A stretch of DNA of 64,000 nt, taken from assembly GCF_014202075.1 (NCBI RefSeq), contig NZ_JACHFZ010000003.1, positions 364,936 to 428,935 on the forward strand, given 5' to 3'. A model generated the notes under the pieces. It saw only the letters and a program-made list of their open reading frames with translations, made no database searches and had not been told where the DNA came from. The translations under genes and the position numbers were made by a program. This DNA comes from Brevundimonas basaltis. GTDB taxonomy: Bacteria; Pseudomonadota; Alphaproteobacteria; Caulobacterales; Caulobacteraceae. Of the stretch, positions 52,661-60,487 are shown piece after piece; position 1 is the first letter of the stretch, and the number at the start of each line of letters is the position of its first letter.

Positions 52661-53475
52661 GATCCCGCTCCGGCCAGTCGGGCCTCAAGCCCGGCCCGGT
52701 CCGGGTCGCCGGCCGGCAGGGCCGCGATCAGGGGGGCCCACATCTCGCGGGCCATCGCGAGCTCGCCCCGCGCCAGGGCCGCCTCGCCGAGGAAATAGCG
52801 GGCGCTGCCCTGACCGGGATCGATCTCCAACGCGCGGCGGAAGGCGGCTTCGGCATCGGCGCCGACCGCCCCGCCGTTGACCCGCACCAGGCTCTGTCCC
52901 AGCCGCGACGAGGCGCCGGCGTCGTCGGGCTGAAGCGCGGCCGCGCGGCGGAAGGCGGAGACGGCGCCGATCGGATCGCCGGCCCCGGAGCGGGCCACCC
53001 CGAGCATGGTCAGGGCCTGATAGTCGTCCGGACGTTGCTCCACTTCACGCGCCACCACCGCTGCGATCTGCGGCGGCTGGAGGGTGTCGAGCCGCGTCGC
53101 CCATTCCTCGACGCGGCGCTCATACGATTGGTCGGGCAGGCCCGGCGCGGCGATCAGCAGATAGAGGCCGAGCGCGGCGGCGACCGCAGTCATGACGCCA
53201 CCCAGCACCCAGACCCGGTCGCGCCCGCCGGCGACGACCGGAGCCGTGTCGCGCCGGGCCGACAGGATGCGGCGTCCGGCTTCGGCCCGGGCGACGGTCC
53301 AGCCGGCCTCGTCCAGCAGGCCGCGAGCCTTGAGGCGATCCAGCTCCGAGAGCTCAGCCGAGGCGACAGCGGGCGTCACCAGTTCGCCCTCCGCGTCGCC
53401 GCGCCGCGCGCCGGCCAGCACCAGCAGGCCCGCGAGCGCCGCCATCAGCGCCGTCATGATCCAGAACACCGTCAT
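52657..53475 (-). CDS. ccmI: Cytochrome c biogenesis protein CcmI
   Basis: An apocytochrome chaperone. The 272-residue product has two N-terminal membrane helices (FWIMTALMAALAGLLVLAGA and VMTAVAAALGLYLLIAAPGL) around a cytoplasmic loop with a leucine-zipper-like stretch. The periplasmic TPR domain follows: DDYQALTMLGVARSGAGDPI, SRLGQSLVRVNGGAVGADAE, ARYFLGEAALARGELAMARE. It is the first gene of the ccmI-E-F-H operon. The start is the ATG at 53475 (MTVFWIM), 19 bases after the preceding gene. Confidence 0.92.
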   Translation of the reverse strand: MTVFWIMTALMAALAGLLVLAGARRGDAEGELVTPAVASAELSELDRLKARGLLDEAGWTVARAEAGRRILSARRDTAPVVAGGRDRVWVLGGVMTAVAAALGLYLLIAAPGLPDQSYERRVEEWATRLDTLQPPQIAAVVAREVEQRPDDYQALTMLGVARSGAGDPIGAVSAFRRAAALQPDDAGASSRLGQSLVRVNGGAVGADAEAAFRRALEIDPGQGSARYFLGEAALARGELAMAREMWAPLIAALPAGDPDRAGLEARLAGAGS

Positions 53476-53494
53476 CGCCGGGCGATGTAGCCGA

Positions 53495-54856
53495 TCAGGC
53501 GGCTCGCGACGAGGGGCTCGACCGGCGTTTGGCCGCTCCGGCCACTGCGGCGCGGCGACGCACGGTGCGGGCCGCACCACGGGCGTCGATCAAATCAAGG
53601 CAGCGCGCGGCCAACTCGACAAGGCGAAGGGCATTGGTCTCATCTTCGACCTCCCCGTCATTGATCACCGTCACCGCCTGATCAGCGTATTCGAACACAC
53701 GCGTGGTCAAGGCATCGACGAGCTTTTTGCGGTCAGATTCCGCGCCGAAGATTGAGGCGGGTCCGCGCACAGCGCCGACCAATTTGAGCAGGTTTCGCAC
53801 AGCCTGAACCGTTTCGCCCTGCACCGGCGCCGTCAGCTGCGGCTGTTGGCGGGTCATTCGCCCGGTAATCTGGACCTGCTCGAGTGGCAGCGCCTTATCT
53901 ACAGCCCGGTCTGCAGCGCGCATGAAGGATGACAACTGGCCGGCGATGGTGACACGGGCGTCGCGCACTGACTTGCCCCAGACGCTGAGCGGACTGAGGG
54001 TCAGGGTCGCGTCGAGCTCACTATGGACGTTGGCGCACCAGATAAGATCCTCGATGACCGGCTCGACCGAGGCCACTTCAGACCCGGGCCGGAAGGCTGA
54101 GATGCGGGCCACGCGCGCATCCACGCCGATAATCAACCGTTCGATAAACCCAGACAGCTCGGAGGCGCTGAGGAAACCCTCGCGCTCGGCCGCACCCGAG
54201 CTCTGGGTAAGCACGCGCAAGATCAGCACCGCGTCATCAAGATGCGAGAACAGGATTTCCAGTATGCGTTGAGTGCCGTCCTGGTGAATTTCGGCGCAGT
54301 CCTTGAGCATCAGGCGCAACTCGGCGACCTGATCGCCGTCGGGGCGCTTCAGCCAGACATCCAGCGAGGGCAGTCCCCGCCGGGCCAGATGGGCGAGATC
54401 GAGAGAGGCGGCGAGATCGATCAGCCCGCGCTCGCGGCGACCCGGCTCCAGATCGGCGGGCCAGATCGCTTCGGGGCGATCGCGTACGGCGGCGGCCGCA
54501 GCCAGGCAGATGCGATCGGCGACGGCGGCCGCGTTGTCGTCGTCCCTGTCGAGCCGTCGCACCAAGGCGGGTTCACGAGCCACCGCCGCTTTCCACAGTC
54601 GCGGCAGGACGGCGGCGGGGAATGTGACGGCTTCGATGCCGTCGGCGCGAGGTCGGAACATCCGCATCAGCGGCCCCAACACCACACGCCGGCGGGCGCG
54701 GTCCTGGATTTCTTCCGCCAGCATGTCGGCCAATTCCAGGGCCCGTCCCCCCGGGAGCCCCCGGGAGAGATCGGAGAGCTTCGTCAAGGCAGCATCGGGC
54801 ACCTGCTCAATCAGAGCTGCCAGCGCAGTGCGATGGGCGACGGACAGGCCCGACAT
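53495..54856 (-). CDS. Helical protein of unknown function upstream of the ccm operon
   Basis: A 453-residue soluble protein that I do not assign to a family. It is almost all predicted helix, without a signal peptide or membrane segment. The N-terminus reads MSGLSVAHRTALAALIEQVP, with HEAT-like helical pairs such as LRLMLKDCAEIHQDGTQRIL and LFSHLDDAVLILRVLTQSSG. The C-terminal ~30 residues are basic and Ala/Ser-rich. It is 19 bases upstream of ccmI on the same strand and could be co-transcribed. GC content looks slightly lower than its neighbours. Confidence 0.75.
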   Translation of the reverse strand: MSGLSVAHRTALAALIEQVPDAALTKLSDLSRGLPGGRALELADMLAEEIQDRARRRVVLGPLMRMFRPRADGIEAVTFPAAVLPRLWKAAVAREPALVRRLDRDDDNAAAVADRICLAAAAAVRDRPEAIWPADLEPGRRERGLIDLAASLDLAHLARRGLPSLDVWLKRPDGDQVAELRLMLKDCAEIHQDGTQRILEILFSHLDDAVLILRVLTQSSGAAEREGFLSASELSGFIERLIIGVDARVARISAFRPGSEVASVEPVIEDLIWCANVHSELDATLTLSPLSVWGKSVRDARVTIAGQLSSFMRAADRAVDKALPLEQVQITGRMTRQQPQLTAPVQGETVQAVRNLLKLVGAVRGPASIFGAESDRKKLVDALTTRVFEYADQAVTVINDGEVEDETNALRLVELAARCLDLIDARGAARTVRRRAAVAGAAKRRSSPSSRAA

Positions 54857-54941
54857 TCAGCTACCTTCGTTGCCGGTTGAAAATCCCGAACCAACGCAAC
54901 CTGCCAGCATCGGGGTTAATATTCGCTATCTGAAAACCGGC

Positions 54942-56414
54942 TCAGGACTGGGCGGCGGGAAGTTCCAGTACAGCCTTCAGTCCGCCCATTTCGCTGTCCG
55001 AAAGCGAGATGCGGCCGCCATAGGCGCGGGTCAGCTCGACGACGATGGACAGACCGAGACCGGAGCCGGGGGTGCTCTCGTCCATGCGAGCGCCGCGTTC
55101 CAAGGCCGCCTCCCGCTGGTCTTCGGGCAGGCCGGGACCGTCGTCCTCGACCACCACCACCATCTGACCCAGCCCGGTGGCCCCGGCCGAAATCCGGACG
55201 CGGCGCTTCGCCCATTTGCAGGCGTTTTCCATCAGATTGCCGAGCAGTTCCTGCAGATCCTGACGCTCACCCCGAAAGGCCAGGCCGTCGGGCGCGCGCC
55301 AGTCGATGATGACGCCCTTGTCCTCGAACACCCGCTCCAGCATCACCGCCATCTCGTCGAGGACCGGCTCGATGAGGGTGATCTCGCCGAGCATCTGGGC
55401 GCGGGCGGCGGCGCGGGCGCGGCGCAGGTGATGGTCGACCTGGGCCTTCATCACCTCGGTCTGGCGGCGCACAAGGTCGGGCAAGGGGCCTTCGTGCGCG
55501 CCCGCCTCGGCCAGCATCACCGACAACGGCGTCTTGAGGGCGTGGGCCAGATTGCCGACGTGGGTGCGCTGGCGCTCGACGGTTTCCTGATTGTGGTCGA
55601 GCAGGCGATTGACCTGTTCGGCGAGCGGCTGGATTTCGAGGGGATAGCCGTGGGCGATCCGCGCCGCCCGCCCCTTGCGGACATCGGCGATCTCGTTCCG
55701 GAGGGCGTAGAGGGGACGCAGGCCGATCCGCACCTGCAGGAAGACGGCGATGACCAGGCCGAGGCCGAGGCTCAGCAGGGCGGTCCAAGTGAAGGTGGCG
55801 AACTGGCGGGTGTCGCTGTCGATGTTCGAGCGGTCAACGCCGGCGAGGAAGACCACAGGCTCGGTCCGGCCCGGCAGCTGTTTCATGCTGGCGGCGACGC
55901 GCAGCGGGACGCCCAGCGGCCCTTCCCCGCCCCGGCGGAGGCCGTCGGGGTCATTGTAGCTGATGGTGGCGCCACGGGCGGCGGCCAGACGGGCGGGCAA
56001 ATCGTCGGGGATGGTCAGGCTCTCGCCCGCCAGCGACGGGGACCGCACGAGGATGCGCAGGTGACCGCGGGGCCCGGGTTCGGCCACCGCCCAGTATTTC
56101 CCGGAAAGGGCCCGCAAGGAGGCCTCGTCCCGGACCTCGTCCACGGTGATCGAACCGTCCGCCGCCGCATTGGTCGAGACGACCACTTCGTCGATGGTGT
56201 CCGAGAGCACGTGGCCGAGCCGGCGCAGGGCGGATTCCTGATACTGGTTGGTCAGGGTCCAGCCGGTCAGGACGAGGGCGAGGATGATCCAGGCCGAGGC
56301 GAGCCAGATCAGGCGGCGGGTCAAACTGCGTCCGGGACGGCCGAACCAGCGACCCCAGGTCCGCGGCTCGCCGGACGCTGTGTCGTCGACTGAGCCCCCC
56401 GCGCCGTCCGTCAC
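54942..56414 (-). CDS. Sensor histidine kinase of the PepSY operon (PhoQ-like)
   Basis: A 490-residue transmembrane kinase. Helices at ~37-57 and ~200-220 flank a periplasmic domain of ~140 residues (SDTIDEVVVSTNAAADGSIT, GKYWAVAEPGPRGHLRILVR), which resembles PhoQ/FeuQ sensors; a HAMP region follows. The phospho-acceptor helix is VGNLAHALKTPLSVMLAEAG with His291, of the NLAHALKTPL type. The ATPase domain has NLMENACKWAKRRVRISAG and GSGLGLSIVVELTRAYGG. It overlaps the regulator gene by four bases. Signal unknown. Confidence 0.93.
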   Translation of the reverse strand: MTDGAGGSVDDTASGEPRTWGRWFGRPGRSLTRRLIWLASAWIILALVLTGWTLTNQYQESALRRLGHVLSDTIDEVVVSTNAAADGSITVDEVRDEASLRALSGKYWAVAEPGPRGHLRILVRSPSLAGESLTIPDDLPARLAAARGATISYNDPDGLRRGGEGPLGVPLRVAASMKQLPGRTEPVVFLAGVDRSNIDSDTRQFATFTWTALLSLGLGLVIAVFLQVRIGLRPLYALRNEIADVRKGRAARIAHGYPLEIQPLAEQVNRLLDHNQETVERQRTHVGNLAHALKTPLSVMLAEAGAHEGPLPDLVRRQTEVMKAQVDHHLRRARAAARAQMLGEITLIEPVLDEMAVMLERVFEDKGVIIDWRAPDGLAFRGERQDLQELLGNLMENACKWAKRRVRISAGATGLGQMVVVVEDDGPGLPEDQREAALERGARMDESTPGSGLGLSIVVELTRAYGGRISLSDSEMGGLKAVLELPAAQS

Positions 56415-57091
56415 GTCTCGTCGCTCTCCCCGGGCAGGGATGTCAGTCGATAGCCGAGACCGCGCACCGTCTCGATCCGGTCGGGCCCGATCTTCTTGCG
56501 CAGACGGCCGACGAAGACTTCGATGGTGTTGGAATCCCGGTCGAAGTCCTGATCGTAGAGGTGTTCGACGAGTTCGGTGCGGCTGATCACCCGGCCTTGG
56601 TGCATCATCAGATAGTGCAACAGCCGGTATTCGAGCGAGGTCAGGCGCAGGGGCTCGCCGTTGACGCTGGCCCGCGCAGCCCGAGGGTCGAGGCGGAGAC
56701 CGCCGCAGGCCAGGGTCGAGGAGGCGATGCCGGCGGAGCGGCGCAGCAGGGCCCGCAGCCGGGCCAGAAGCTCCTCCGTGTGGAAGGGCTTGGTCAGATA
56801 GTCGTCCGCGCCGGCGTCGAAACCCGAGACCTTGTCGGACCAGGCGCCGCGCGCGGTCAGGATCAGAACGGGCGCGGTCTTGCCCTCGCGCCGCCAGCGC
56901 TCGAGCACCGAGACCCCGTCGATCTTGGGCAGGCCGAGGTCGAGCACGATCACGTCATAGGGCTCGGTGTCGCCGAGGAAATGAGCCTCCTCGCCATCGG
57001 CCGCGTGATCCACCGCATAGCCGGCGTCGGACAACGCGCCCTTCAACTGGCGCGACAGGTCGGCGTCGTCCTCGACAAGCAGCACGCGCAT
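56411..57091 (-). CDS. OmpR/PhoP-family response regulator of the PepSY operon
   Basis: A 226-residue regulator: receiver with EDD at 7-9, Asp51 (DVIVLDLGLPKIDG) and Lys in LTKPFHTEELLARL. The winged-helix DNA-binding domain has LTSLEYRLLHYLMMHQGRVI, DQDFDRDSNTIEVFVGRLRK and IETVRGLGYRL. It lies directly after the PepSY gene and overlaps its kinase. OmpR/PhoP-type regulators bind two direct half-sites about 11 bases apart; such repeats lie just upstream of this operon and of the divergent gene. Confidence 0.94.
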   Translation of the reverse strand: MRVLLVEDDADLSRQLKGALSDAGYAVDHAADGEEAHFLGDTEPYDVIVLDLGLPKIDGVSVLERWRREGKTAPVLILTARGAWSDKVSGFDAGADDYLTKPFHTEELLARLRALLRRSAGIASSTLACGGLRLDPRAARASVNGEPLRLTSLEYRLLHYLMMHQGRVISRTELVEHLYDQDFDRDSNTIEVFVGRLRKKIGPDRIETVRGLGYRLTSLPGESDET

Positions 57092-57490
57092 TCAGCGTTC
57101 TCCGATCACCCGGCCGGTGCGGCCGTCCACCATGATGTCGGCGACCCGGCCGCCGGGATACTCCCAGCGGACCACGATGGTGTCGCCACGATTGCTCGCG
57201 CCGAGGAAACGTCCCGGGCGTCCGGAGGATGCGCGCTGAACCGCCGCGCCGACGCTGACCCGCGGCGGCTCCGCCTGTTCGCGGGAGGGCCGCTCGCGTT
57301 GATCGCCGGACTGGCCGCGGTCATCGCGTTCCGGGCGGGAGCCGCGATCCTGGGACCCGCCGCCTCCGCCGCCGGCCGCGGCGCGACTTTCCCGCAGCGC
57401 CTCCAGGCGGTCGCCACGATCCTGCGCCGCCACGGACAGGGGCGCGGCGGCGAGCAGGGCGGCGAGGATGTAGGCGGTCATCCGGGTCAT
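57092..57490 (-). CDS. Secreted PepSY-domain protein
   Basis: A 132-residue exported protein with signal peptide AYILAALLAAAPLSVAAQ, an Arg/Gly/Asp/Ser-rich low-complexity linker (residues ~24-75) and a C-terminal PepSY-type domain of ~55 residues (DTIVVRWEYPGGRVADIMVD then GRTGRVIG). PepSY genes commonly head PhoP/PhoQ-like operons in alphaproteobacteria. One base separates its stop from the regulator gene. ATG at 57490 or, three codons in, at 57481. A direct-repeat box ends 24 bases upstream. Confidence 0.86.
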   Translation of the reverse strand: MTRMTAYILAALLAAAPLSVAAQDRGDRLEALRESRAAAGGGGGGSQDRGSRPERDDRGQSGDQRERPSREQAEPPRVSVGAAVQRASSGRPGRFLGASNRGDTIVVRWEYPGGRVADIMVDGRTGRVIGER

Positions 57491-57514
57491 GAGCGACGGT
57501 CTAGGCCCCAGCCT

Positions 57515-57531
57515 CTGAACGACGGCTGAAC
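57515..57531 (-). promoter_or_regulatory. Tandem hexamer box upstream of the PepSY/two-component operon
   Basis: The minus strand reads GTTCAG-CCGTC-GTTCAG: a perfect direct repeat with five bases between, the geometry of PhoP/OmpR-family boxes (11-base period). It ends 24 bases before the PepSY start codon, so autoregulation by the encoded regulator is likely (inference). Confidence 0.6.
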
Positions 57532-57580
57532 GGCGAGTGTAGACATATTTCACCGTGTGCGCGCCCCGCGACCCCGAATG

Positions 57581-57602
57581 GACGCATCCGCATGGATGCG
57601 TC
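57581..57602. promoter_or_regulatory. Perfect inverted repeat in the divergent intergenic region
   Basis: GACGCATCC (57581-57589) pairs perfectly with GGATGCGTC (57594-57602) across GCAT. It lies between the two direct-repeat boxes of the divergent PepSY and repeat-protein genes. It could be an operator or a hairpin in the leader of either transcript. Confidence 0.5.
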
Positions 57603-57634
57603 GTCATCGACATGAACGCAAGCTGACGCAGGCC

Positions 57635-57651
57635 GTTCAGATCGGGCTCAG
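57635..57651 (+). promoter_or_regulatory. Tandem hexamer box upstream of the third repeat-protein gene
   Basis: The plus strand reads GTTCAG-ATCGG-GCTCAG: the same hexamer and spacing as the box at 57515 with one mismatch, 66 bases upstream of the start at 57718. It suggests shared control with the PepSY operon. Confidence 0.5.
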
Positions 57652-57717
57652 ATCGAAGGGCGTCTTGTGGCGTCAACGTAGCCAGTTCGGCCTGCGTGAA
57701 CGCGAAGGACTTAGACG

Positions 57718-58185
57718 ATGATGAAGAAAGCCCTCATCCCCGTGCTGGCCATCGCCGCGGCGTCCGTCGCGGTTCCCGCCGCCGCCCAGAACCATGACCG
57801 GCATGACCGGTACGAGCGCAATGATCGCCACGACCGGTATGATCGTCGTGACCGCGATGACCGGTACGACCGGGACGATCGGTACGACCGCGATGATCGT
57901 TACGACCGCGACGACCGCTATCAGAACCACGGCCGCTGGCAGTCGATCGCCCAACGCAAATACCAGCTGGACCGCCGCATCGATCGCGGTCTCCGCAACG
58001 GCTCGCTGAGCCGCCGGGAGGCCTACGGGCTGCAAAGCCAGCTCAACGCCCTGGTCCGGCTGGAGCGCAACTACATGCGCGGCGGCCTGACCCGCTGGGA
58101 GCGCAACGATCTGGACCGCCGCTATGACCGCCTGGCCGTGCAGATCCGCATCGAGCGCCGCGACCGCGACAACCGTCGCTGGTAA
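57718..58185 (+). CDS. Small secreted protein with Arg/Asp/Tyr repeats and one helical repeat
   Basis: A 155-residue exported protein. It has a signal peptide (MMKKALIPVLAIAAASVAVP, cleavage near AAAQ), then residues 26-68 made of HDRHDRY and DDRYDR units, several encoded by an 18-base tandem repeat. The C-terminal ~80 residues form the charged helical unit RRIDRGLRNGSLSRREAYGL then NALVRLERNYMRGGLTRWER and DLDRRYDRL, paralogous to the proteins at 5930 and 36557. AAGGA precedes the ATG. A strong terminator follows. It is divergent from the PepSY/two-component operon. Function unknown. Confidence 0.82.
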   Translation: MMKKALIPVLAIAAASVAVPAAAQNHDRHDRYERNDRHDRYDRRDRDDRYDRDDRYDRDDRYDRDDRYQNHGRWQSIAQRKYQLDRRIDRGLRNGSLSRREAYGLQSQLNALVRLERNYMRGGLTRWERNDLDRRYDRLAVQIRIERRDRDNRRW

Positions 58186-58215
58186 GGCCTGACCTTTCCT
58201 CCCCGAAAGGCCCGA

Positions 58216-58248
58216 GGGGCGTCGTCCGCAAAGACGGCGCCCCTTTCT
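58216..58248 (+). terminator. Rho-independent terminator between convergent genes
   Basis: GGGGCGTCGTC (58216-58226) pairs with GACGGCGCCCC (58233-58243), one G-U pair, CGCAAA loop, followed by TTTCTT. It ends the repeat-protein gene 31 bases after its stop, and abuts the stop codon of the convergent PhzF gene. Confidence 0.88.
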
Positions 58249-59063
58249 TATGAGGTCACCCGCAGCCGGCTCTCGATGACGGTGACCGCCCGGCCGCGCA
58301 GCAGGACCCGGTCGCCGCGCGCCTCGGTCTCGAGATCGCCGCCGCGACCGGGAAAGACCTGGCGGAAACGCACGGTCGGCCGCCCGAGCCGGTCGGCGTA
58401 GAGCGGGCCGAGAATGCAGTGGGCCGAGCCGGTCGCGGGATCCTCGTCGACGCCGCAGCCCGGGGCGAAGAAGCGGTCGACCACATCGACGTCGTCGTCC
58501 GGGTCGGCAAGGGCGCAGACGATCACCTCGCCCGCCTCCCCGGCCTCGCCCTGCAGGGCCGACAGGGCGGCGATGGCGGGCCGCAGGGCCCGCACGGCGG
58601 CCGCGTCGGCCAGCACGGCGACCAGATAGCGGCCGGCCCAGACCTCGACCGGCGCGACGCCGAGAGCCTCGGCCAGTCCGGCGACGGGACCGGTCTGGCG
58701 CGGCGGATCGGCCGGAAAGTCCATCTCGTAGCCGTCCCCGGCGCGGCGCACGATCAGCGGACCGGAGCGGGTGTCGAAGGTCAGGGCGGCCGCCTCGGAA
58801 CCGAGCTCGGCCATCAGGACGTGGGCCGAGCCGAGGGTGGCGTGGCCGCACAGGTCGACCTCCCGCCCCGGCGTGAACCAGCGCAGGCCGAAGCGGGCGG
58901 GGTCGGCGGTGCGCAGCAGGAAGGCGGTCTCGGCCTGATTGTTCTCCCGCGCCAGCGCCTGCATCCAGTCGTCGGCGGGCCAGCGGTCGAACGGCTCGAC
59001 CACGCAGGCGGGATTGCCCCGGAAGGGGGCGGAAGCGAAGGCGTCGACGGTCCACTGGCGCAT
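58248..59063 (-). CDS. PhzF-family isomerase-like protein
   Basis: A 271-residue protein of the PhzF/diaminopimelate-epimerase fold. Features: the N-terminal [20 protein letters not shown], the acidic catalytic residue in [11 protein letters not shown] (Glu near residue 45), [20 protein letters not shown], and in the second half [19 protein letters not shown]. No phenazine genes adjoin, so this is a housekeeping PhzF homologue of unknown substrate, not evidence of phenazine synthesis. The start at 59063 overlaps by one base the stop of the nucleotidyltransferase gene. Confidence 0.9.
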   Translation of the reverse strand: MRQWTVDAFASAPFRGNPACVVEPFDRWPADDWMQALARENNQAETAFLLRTADPARFGLRWFTPGREVDLCGHATLGSAHVLMAELGSEAAALTFDTRSGPLIVRRAGDGYEMDFPADPPRQTGPVAGLAEALGVAPVEVWAGRYLVAVLADAAAVRALRPAIAALSALQGEAGEAGEVIVCALADPDDDVDVVDRFFAPGCGVDEDPATGSAHCILGPLYADRLGRPTVRFRQVFPGRGGDLETEARGDRVLLRGRAVTVIESRLRVTS

Positions 59064-59644
59064 CAGGCGGTCTCCGGTTCGATGATGGTCAGCTCGGGCC
59101 AGCGCGTCACCGCATTGGCGACCGCCTTGTCCCACCCCTTCGCCAGAGGACGCTGCGGATTGGGCCGAATTGTGAGCGAGAACACGTCGTCCAGCCCGAA
59201 CGGCGCGGCCACGCTGATCGTGTCGTCCTCTTCCAGCCGCACCCCCACGGCGAAGGCGGGGGCGACGAAGCGGGTGAGCGCCTCGTCCGTGCCGGTCAGG
59301 GCTTCGTAGGGCTCGCCGAATTTGCCTTCGAACCAGAGGTGGACGCGGGCCTGGTTGCGGACCTCGACCATGTCGCGGACGGGCGGGTCGAAGGCGGCGG
59401 CGACGCGCTGGATGACGGCGTCCTCGGCGTCCCAGGAGGTGTCAGGGTCGAAATAGCCGAGGTCGTAGTCGCGGACGCCGTAGCCGGCGGGCCGGCCGGT
59501 GACGGCGTTCCAGACGCTTTGATAGACGGCGCCGGAAAAGACGCGCCAGTCGTTGAGGCTGAGGTCCCGCATGGTGGTCAGGACGTGCATCAGGCCGGGG
59601 TCGGCGCGGACGATGGCGGCGAGGCGGGCTTCGAGATCGCTCAC
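59063..59644 (-). CDS. DUF925-type nucleotidyltransferase family protein
   Basis: A 193-residue protein of the small nucleotidyltransferase-fold family (DUF925). It has [20 protein letters not shown], then [20 protein letters not shown] with the paired acidic residues, and [20 protein letters not shown]. The last ~60 residues, [20 protein letters not shown] and IRPNP, also fit. The natural substrate is unknown. It starts with GTG at 59644, overlapping the thiD stop by four bases, so thiD - this gene - phzF-like form one transcript. Confidence 0.88.
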   Translation of the reverse strand: MSDLEARLAAIVRADPGLMHVLTTMRDLSLNDWRVFSGAVYQSVWNAVTGRPAGYGVRDYDLGYFDPDTSWDAEDAVIQRVAAAFDPPVRDMVEVRNQARVHLWFEGKFGEPYEALTGTDEALTRFVAPAFAVGVRLEEDDTISVAAPFGLDDVFSLTIRPNPQRPLAKGWDKAVANAVTRWPELTIIEPETA

Positions 59645-60444
59645 CGCGCGTCCCTCAGCGGCCAGCCGTGGTCGAGCGGCCCGTGCCCCTGCCCCAGCCC
59701 GGGCGCGCGGCGGATGGCCTCGGCGACATAGGCCCAGGCCTCGGCCACGGCGGCTTCCAGCGGCATGCCCTTAGCCAGCCCGGCGGCGCAGGCGCTGGCC
59801 AGGGTGCAGCCGGTGCCGTGGGTGTGGCGGGTGTCGAGGCGGGGGCCTTCCAGCAGGGTCTCGCCGCTCGGTGTCAGCAGCAGGTCGATCACGGTCCCGC
59901 CGGGGACATGGCCGCCCTTCATCAGCACCGCCCGGGCGCCGAGGGCCAGCAGAGCCTCGCCGGCGCGGCGCTGGCCGTCGAGATCGGCGACGGCGACGCC
60001 GGTCAGGGCCTCGGCCTCGGGGGCGTTGGGGGTCAGCAGGGCGGCGCGGGGGACCATCAGGCTCCGCACCGCTTGCACCGCCTCGTCGGGGAGCAGGGGC
60101 GCGCCGCCCTTGGCGATCATCACCGGGTCGACGACGGCGGGGGCACCGGACGTGTCGAGAATGGCGGCGACGCGTTCGACCACCTCGACCCCGCCGAGCA
60201 TGCCGGTCTTGAGGGCGTCGGCGCCGATATCATCGAGCACGGCCCGGGCCTGGGCCTCGATGAGGTCGAGCGGCAGGGGGTGGACGCCATGAACGCCGAG
60301 GGTGTTCTGGACGGTGACGGCGGTGATGGCGGTGGCCGCATATCCGCCCAGGGCGGTCACGGCCTTGATGTCGGCCTGGATTCCCGCCCCGCCCCCGGAA
60401 TCGGAGCCGGCGATGATCAGGACGCGTCCAGCGGGCGAGGTCAT
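59641..60444 (-). CDS. thiD: Hydroxymethylpyrimidine/phosphomethylpyrimidine kinase
   Basis: Phosphorylates HMP and HMP-phosphate for thiamin synthesis. The 267-residue ribokinase-fold product has IIAGSDSGGGAGIQADIKAV at the N-terminus, TAVTVQNTLGVHGVH, VVDPVMIAKGGAPLL, TPNAPEAEAL, VLMKGGH and the anion-hole/catalytic block TRHTHGTGCTLASACAAGLA. The start is the ATG at 60444 (MTSPAG). folP lies 43 bases upstream on the same strand. Confidence 0.96.
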   Translation of the reverse strand: MTSPAGRVLIIAGSDSGGGAGIQADIKAVTALGGYAATAITAVTVQNTLGVHGVHPLPLDLIEAQARAVLDDIGADALKTGMLGGVEVVERVAAILDTSGAPAVVDPVMIAKGGAPLLPDEAVQAVRSLMVPRAALLTPNAPEAEALTGVAVADLDGQRRAGEALLALGARAVLMKGGHVPGGTVIDLLLTPSGETLLEGPRLDTRHTHGTGCTLASACAAGLAKGMPLEAAVAEAWAYVAEAIRRAPGLGQGHGPLDHGWPLRDAR

Positions 60445-60487
60445 GCGCACGGGATGACCAATCCGGTCCGACTCGGCAAGCCCGGCC

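Noticed and set aside
57793..57924. Regular short repeats considered as a CRISPR array.
   Set aside because: The 18-base units are contiguous, without spacers, and are in frame inside a secreted protein gene.
58248..59063. PhzF homologue as evidence for a phenazine cluster.
   Set aside because: No other phz genes adjoin; isolated PhzF-fold proteins are common and of unknown function.
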